From: Paraglaciecola chathamensis S18K6
GTDB taxonomy: Bacteria > Pseudomonadota > Gammaproteobacteria > Enterobacterales > Alteromonadaceae
DNA length: 64,000 bases
NCBI GenBank assembly: GCA_000314955.1
Contig: BAEM01000032.1
Span: forward strand, 124,001-188,000
Reading direction: 5' to 3'
In this document: positions 61,500 through 64,000 of the stretch, one piece after another
Layout of the letters: each line of letters opens with the position of its first letter
Position numbering within the stretch: the stretch's first letter is position 1
Translations under genes and position numbers: made by a program
Notes under the pieces: model-generated
Told to the model about the DNA's origin: nothing
Databases searched by the model: none
Seen by the model: only the letters and a program-made list of their open reading frames with translations

Positions 61500-62816
61500 T
61501 TATTGGCTTTTAAGTTGGCTGGCAGGAGCGATATTGCAGGCTCGCCAAGTGGGGTAAAGGCCTGCACAAATACTGGCTAGCAATGACAACACCAGCGCCA
61601 GTGCGATCATGGTCAGATCTAAGCTGGCTAAATCATTTAGCACTTCACCGTACAGCTGGCGTATGCCTATTAAACCTAATAGTGCGAGCACTAAACCAAA
61701 CAATCCGCCCGCGAAACCTACCGCACCGGTTTCCACTGTGTATTGCATAAATAAGTCGCGTTTAGTGGCGCCCACTGCTCGGCGCAGGCCAATTTCACCA
61801 GACTTCGCACTGAATTTTGCGAGTTGCAAACCTATGGTATTGAGTAAGCACACCACCAAAAACATAAACGAGAGCCACATCATGATTTGTGCATCATCGG
61901 CAACCACGTCTTGGTCGTCCATCCATTGCATTACGTTTAACAACTGGTTGTTCAAAGGGCGAGGGAAGCGACCCAATTCTTTTTGGTCATTCACATAATT
62001 GTTTAAAAATGACATATAAGCTTGTTTATCTTGTGGGGTTTTAAGCTCAACCCACATTTGAAAGTTTATGCATTCTGATTGTAAGAACGCGGTAAAGCCT
62101 TCACCCTCAGGGGTTTTCCAGCAGTTGGTATTGCCCCAATTTGGCAACTCAAGTTCTTGTTTTAAATAAAATGGCATGAACAGGTCTTCGGGCTCATCGA
62201 ATGCGCCATTGTTAACATCGTAAAATTTGGGCAGCGGTTGCCAAGCGTCTAGTACACCGATGACCCGAAATGACTGGCCAAAGATAACAATGCTGTTACC
62301 CACTGAATTTTCACCTGCAAAGACTTTGTCGTTGATTTCTTTACTGAGCACCACAACAAGTTGGCGATCGTCATCTGCTTGTTGATCCCAACCGTTACCG
62401 TACTTAAACGGCACGTTAAACATGGGAAAAAAGTCTTTAAAGGCTAAGCGAATTGATGCTTCAAAGGGGTTAATATCAGGGCTGCTCGGTTGAATAATGG
62501 CCCCAGATTTTGCCATCGCCGTTTGCCTAAAGGCTTTTTTCGCCGACATTAAATTGGTGGCATCCGTCCATGTAAGTTGATTCGGTGGGGTATTTGGCTC
62601 GTCGTTAAAGCCGTGATTGGGATCCCAGCTGTCCACTTGAACATGAAACAATTGGCTACTTTTCTCTGGAATAGGGTCGGCTGACATCAAGTAGTTTACC
62701 GTTATGGTTGTCATGCTCGCCCCAATTCCTAATGCAATGGCGGTGATCATTAAGCCAGTTAAAATCGGGTTGCGCTTGAAGCTGTTAAACGCCAGTTTTA
62801 TATAATAATTAAACAT
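61500..62816 (-). CDS. MacB/FtsX-type ABC permease, first copy
   Basis: 438 residues with the same layout: helix 18-40, MacB_PCD domain, FtsX domain with EIGLRRAVGATKRDLFMQY. Sequence identity with its neighbour is visible in motifs only. Two distinct permeases per operon suggest a heterodimer, unlike homodimeric MacB. Start ATG is preceded by GAGTA. Confidence 0.9.
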   Translation of the reverse strand: MFNYYIKLAFNSFKRNPILTGLMITAIALGIGASMTTITVNYLMSADPIPEKSSQLFHVQVDSWDPNHGFNDEPNTPPNQLTWTDATNLMSAKKAFRQTAMAKSGAIIQPSSPDINPFEASIRLAFKDFFPMFNVPFKYGNGWDQQADDDRQLVVVLSKEINDKVFAGENSVGNSIVIFGQSFRVIGVLDAWQPLPKFYDVNNGAFDEPEDLFMPFYLKQELELPNWGNTNCWKTPEGEGFTAFLQSECINFQMWVELKTPQDKQAYMSFLNNYVNDQKELGRFPRPLNNQLLNVMQWMDDQDVVADDAQIMMWLSFMFLVVCLLNTIGLQLAKFSAKSGEIGLRRAVGATKRDLFMQYTVETGAVGFAGGLFGLVLALLGLIGIRQLYGEVLNDLASLDLTMIALALVLSLLASICAGLYPTWRACNIAPASQLKSQ

Positions 62817-62825
62817 GGGTACTCC

Positions 62826-63563
62826 TTACTCGCTTAAACCAACAACACGCTTGTGCTGCGAGGGTTTAAACTGTGCCGCTTCAGGGCTTAAGCTCATAGC
62901 CTTCTCACTTACTTTACCGTCGCTCACATGAATATTCCGATTGGCTTGTGTGGCCAAACCTGCGTCATGGGTTACCATGATAATGGTGGTGCCATTGGCG
63001 TTGATGTCCTTGAGCAGAGCCATAACGCTTTGGGCCATGCTGCTATCGAGGTTACCCGTGGGTTCGTCGGCTAGCAAAAAACGCGGTTCCCCAGCGAGCG
63101 CCCGAGCGATGGCAACGCGTTGTTGCTGACCCCCTGATAGTTGTGCTGGTAAGTGCTTCATTCGATTTCCAAGACCGACCATTTCTAAGTTGTGTTCAAT
63201 ACGCTTTTTACGCTCTTGACGGGAAAACCCACGATAGCGAAGCGGCACGTCGACGTTGTCAAATAAGTTAAGGTCCGGTATCAGATTAAAACTCTGAAAT
63301 ACAAAGCCAATTTTTTGGTTACGTAAGCGGCTACGTGCCGCGTCGTTTTGATGGCTAATGTCGACTCCATCTAATTCAAACCTGCCTTCTTCGAAGGTTT
63401 CAAGTAAGCCCGCGATGTTTAAAAAGGTCGTTTTACCTGAGCCTGAAGGCCCGGTGACCGCGACAAAATCGCCTTCGTTTACGTGTAAGTTGAAATCTCG
63501 TAGTGCGTGGGTTTCGATTGAATCCGTACGGTAAATCTTTTTAATGTCTTTCATCGTTAACAT
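62826..63563 (-). CDS. ABC transporter ATPase, MacB/LolD-like
   Basis: 245 residues. Walker A GPSGSGKTT, Q-loop in FVFQSFNLIPDL, signature LSGGQQQRVAIARALAG, Walker B FLLADEPTGNLDS and switch His in VTHDAG. This belongs to the MacB/LolD/FtsE branch. It energises the two permeases downstream, 9 bases away. Confidence 0.93.
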   Translation of the reverse strand: MLTMKDIKKIYRTDSIETHALRDFNLHVNEGDFVAVTGPSGSGKTTFLNIAGLLETFEEGRFELDGVDISHQNDAARSRLRNQKIGFVFQSFNLIPDLNLFDNVDVPLRYRGFSRQERKKRIEHNLEMVGLGNRMKHLPAQLSGGQQQRVAIARALAGEPRFLLADEPTGNLDSSMAQSVMALLKDINANGTTIIMVTHDAGLATQANRNIHVSDGKVSEKAMSLSPEAAQFKPSQHKRVVGLSE

Positions 63564-63654
63564 GCTGATAATTCCTTGTGCTGATGCGTTTCTTATCGTT
63601 GTTTGCGGGCAGCGTTTCTAAGTTGCCTGAGCTTTTAAATTAGGGTTATTGGCT

Positions 63655-64000
63655 TTATTGGGTTATCAATACGGTTTGGGCATCATTGAATTGATCTGTG
63701 CTTGAAATAATGACCTGCTGATTTGCACTCAAGCCAGACAAGACTTCAACGTTTGATAAACTGCGCGCGCCAGTGACGATATTCGTTCTTCTGGCGATAT
63801 TGCCTTCAACGACATAAGCCACTCGTCCTGAACCGCTTTCTAGAAATTGTCCTCTTGAGAGCATTAGCACGTCAGGCCGGTTTTCCATTAATATACGTGT
63901 GGTTAATCGTTGGTTTTGGCGCAGACCACGAGGAGGCTGCAACGCGCTACCGTTTTCATCTTTTTTGGAAAAGCGAACACGCCCAGTTACTTGGTTGTTC
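63655..64000 (-). CDS. Efflux RND/ABC-type periplasmic adaptor, C-terminal part
   Basis: The last roughly 115 residues of an adaptor that continues beyond the window. The frame is open to the edge: residues RVRFSKKDENGSALQPPRGLRQNQ precede the first candidate TTG start, so this is not the true N-terminus. The segment ILMENRPDVLMLSRGQFLESG, VVEGNIARRTNIVTGARSL and EVLSGLSANQQVIIS is typical of the beta-barrel and membrane-proximal domains of MacA/AcrA-type proteins. With the ATPase and two permeases it forms a tripartite export system; the outer-membrane channel is not in view. Confidence 0.85.
   Translation of the reverse strand, partial: NNQVTGRVRFSKKDENGSALQPPRGLRQNQRLTTRILMENRPDVLMLSRGQFLESGSGRVAYVVEGNIARRTNIVTGARSLSNVEVLSGLSANQQVIISSTDQFNDAQTVLITQ

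Noticed and set aside
1-64000. CRISPR arrays, tRNA and rRNA genes, prophage genes
   Set aside because: None seen: no regularly spaced repeats, no cloverleaf candidates noticed, no phage or integrase-like proteins.

Overview
The window looks like a chromosome segment from a marine gammaproteobacterium of the order Alteromonadales, close to Paraglaciecola, Glaciecola or Pseudoalteromonas. This is inferred from gene content, moderate GC, the intergenic repeat style and the product families; no rRNA or other phylogenetic marker is present to fix it. There are no tRNA, rRNA, CRISPR, phage or transposase genes. The first gene (SapC family) and the last (efflux adaptor) run off the window ends.

Layout. 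1-6.2 kb: SapC end, hybrid histidine kinase, small envelope proteins, a DUF3360 membrane protein and a solute-binding protein. 6.2-10.7 kb, minus strand: MATE exporter, moeA, moeB and a TraB/GumN protein. 11-21.5 kb: nitrate/nitrite assimilation operon nirB-nirD-nasA-cobA-ybiB-like, then the nitrate-responsive regulator pair nasT-nasS. 21.8-34.9 kb: housekeeping and stress genes (azoreductase, peroxidase, S9 peptidase, EF-P-like protein, diguanylate cyclase, ergothioneine genes egtB-egtD, PaiB-like protein). 35-47.9 kb: purine catabolism. An xdhA-xdhB-xdhC-uraD-uraH-guaD-puuD operon lies opposite a TetR/RutR-like regulator and puuE, followed by a purine permease and an adenine deaminase. 48-56.7 kb: nitrate uptake, with an MFS transporter plus a PP2C/protein-kinase fusion, then nrtABC and a porin. 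56.9-64 kb: SIMPL protein, a palindromic repeat element, a thioredoxin-fold protein, a Gdt1-type transporter under a yybP-ykoY riboswitch, and a MacB-like ABC export operon.

How it fits together. Most of the window serves nitrogen scavenging. Nitrate enters by the MFS carrier or the ABC system and is reduced by NasA and NirBD. CobA feeds siroheme synthesis and MoeA/MoeB feed molybdenum cofactor synthesis. Purines are deaminated (adenine deaminase, GuaD), oxidised by molybdenum-dependent XdhABC and taken to allantoate by PuuD, UraH, UraD and PuuE.

The most interesting signal is shared regulatory architecture. The nirB, narK and nrtA units each carry, in the same order, an NtrC-like site, a sigma-54 -24/-12 element, a two-hairpin leader whose second hairpin is GGC-AAxGxA-GCC, and an overlapping intrinsic terminator just before the start codon. 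This matches an ANTAR-protein (NasT) antitermination regulon, with NasT/NasS encoded in the same window. A second local regulon is suggested by a RutR-like operator shared by xdhA and the purine permease. A repeat family whose stem arms differ in sequence but keep pairing occurs in four copies.
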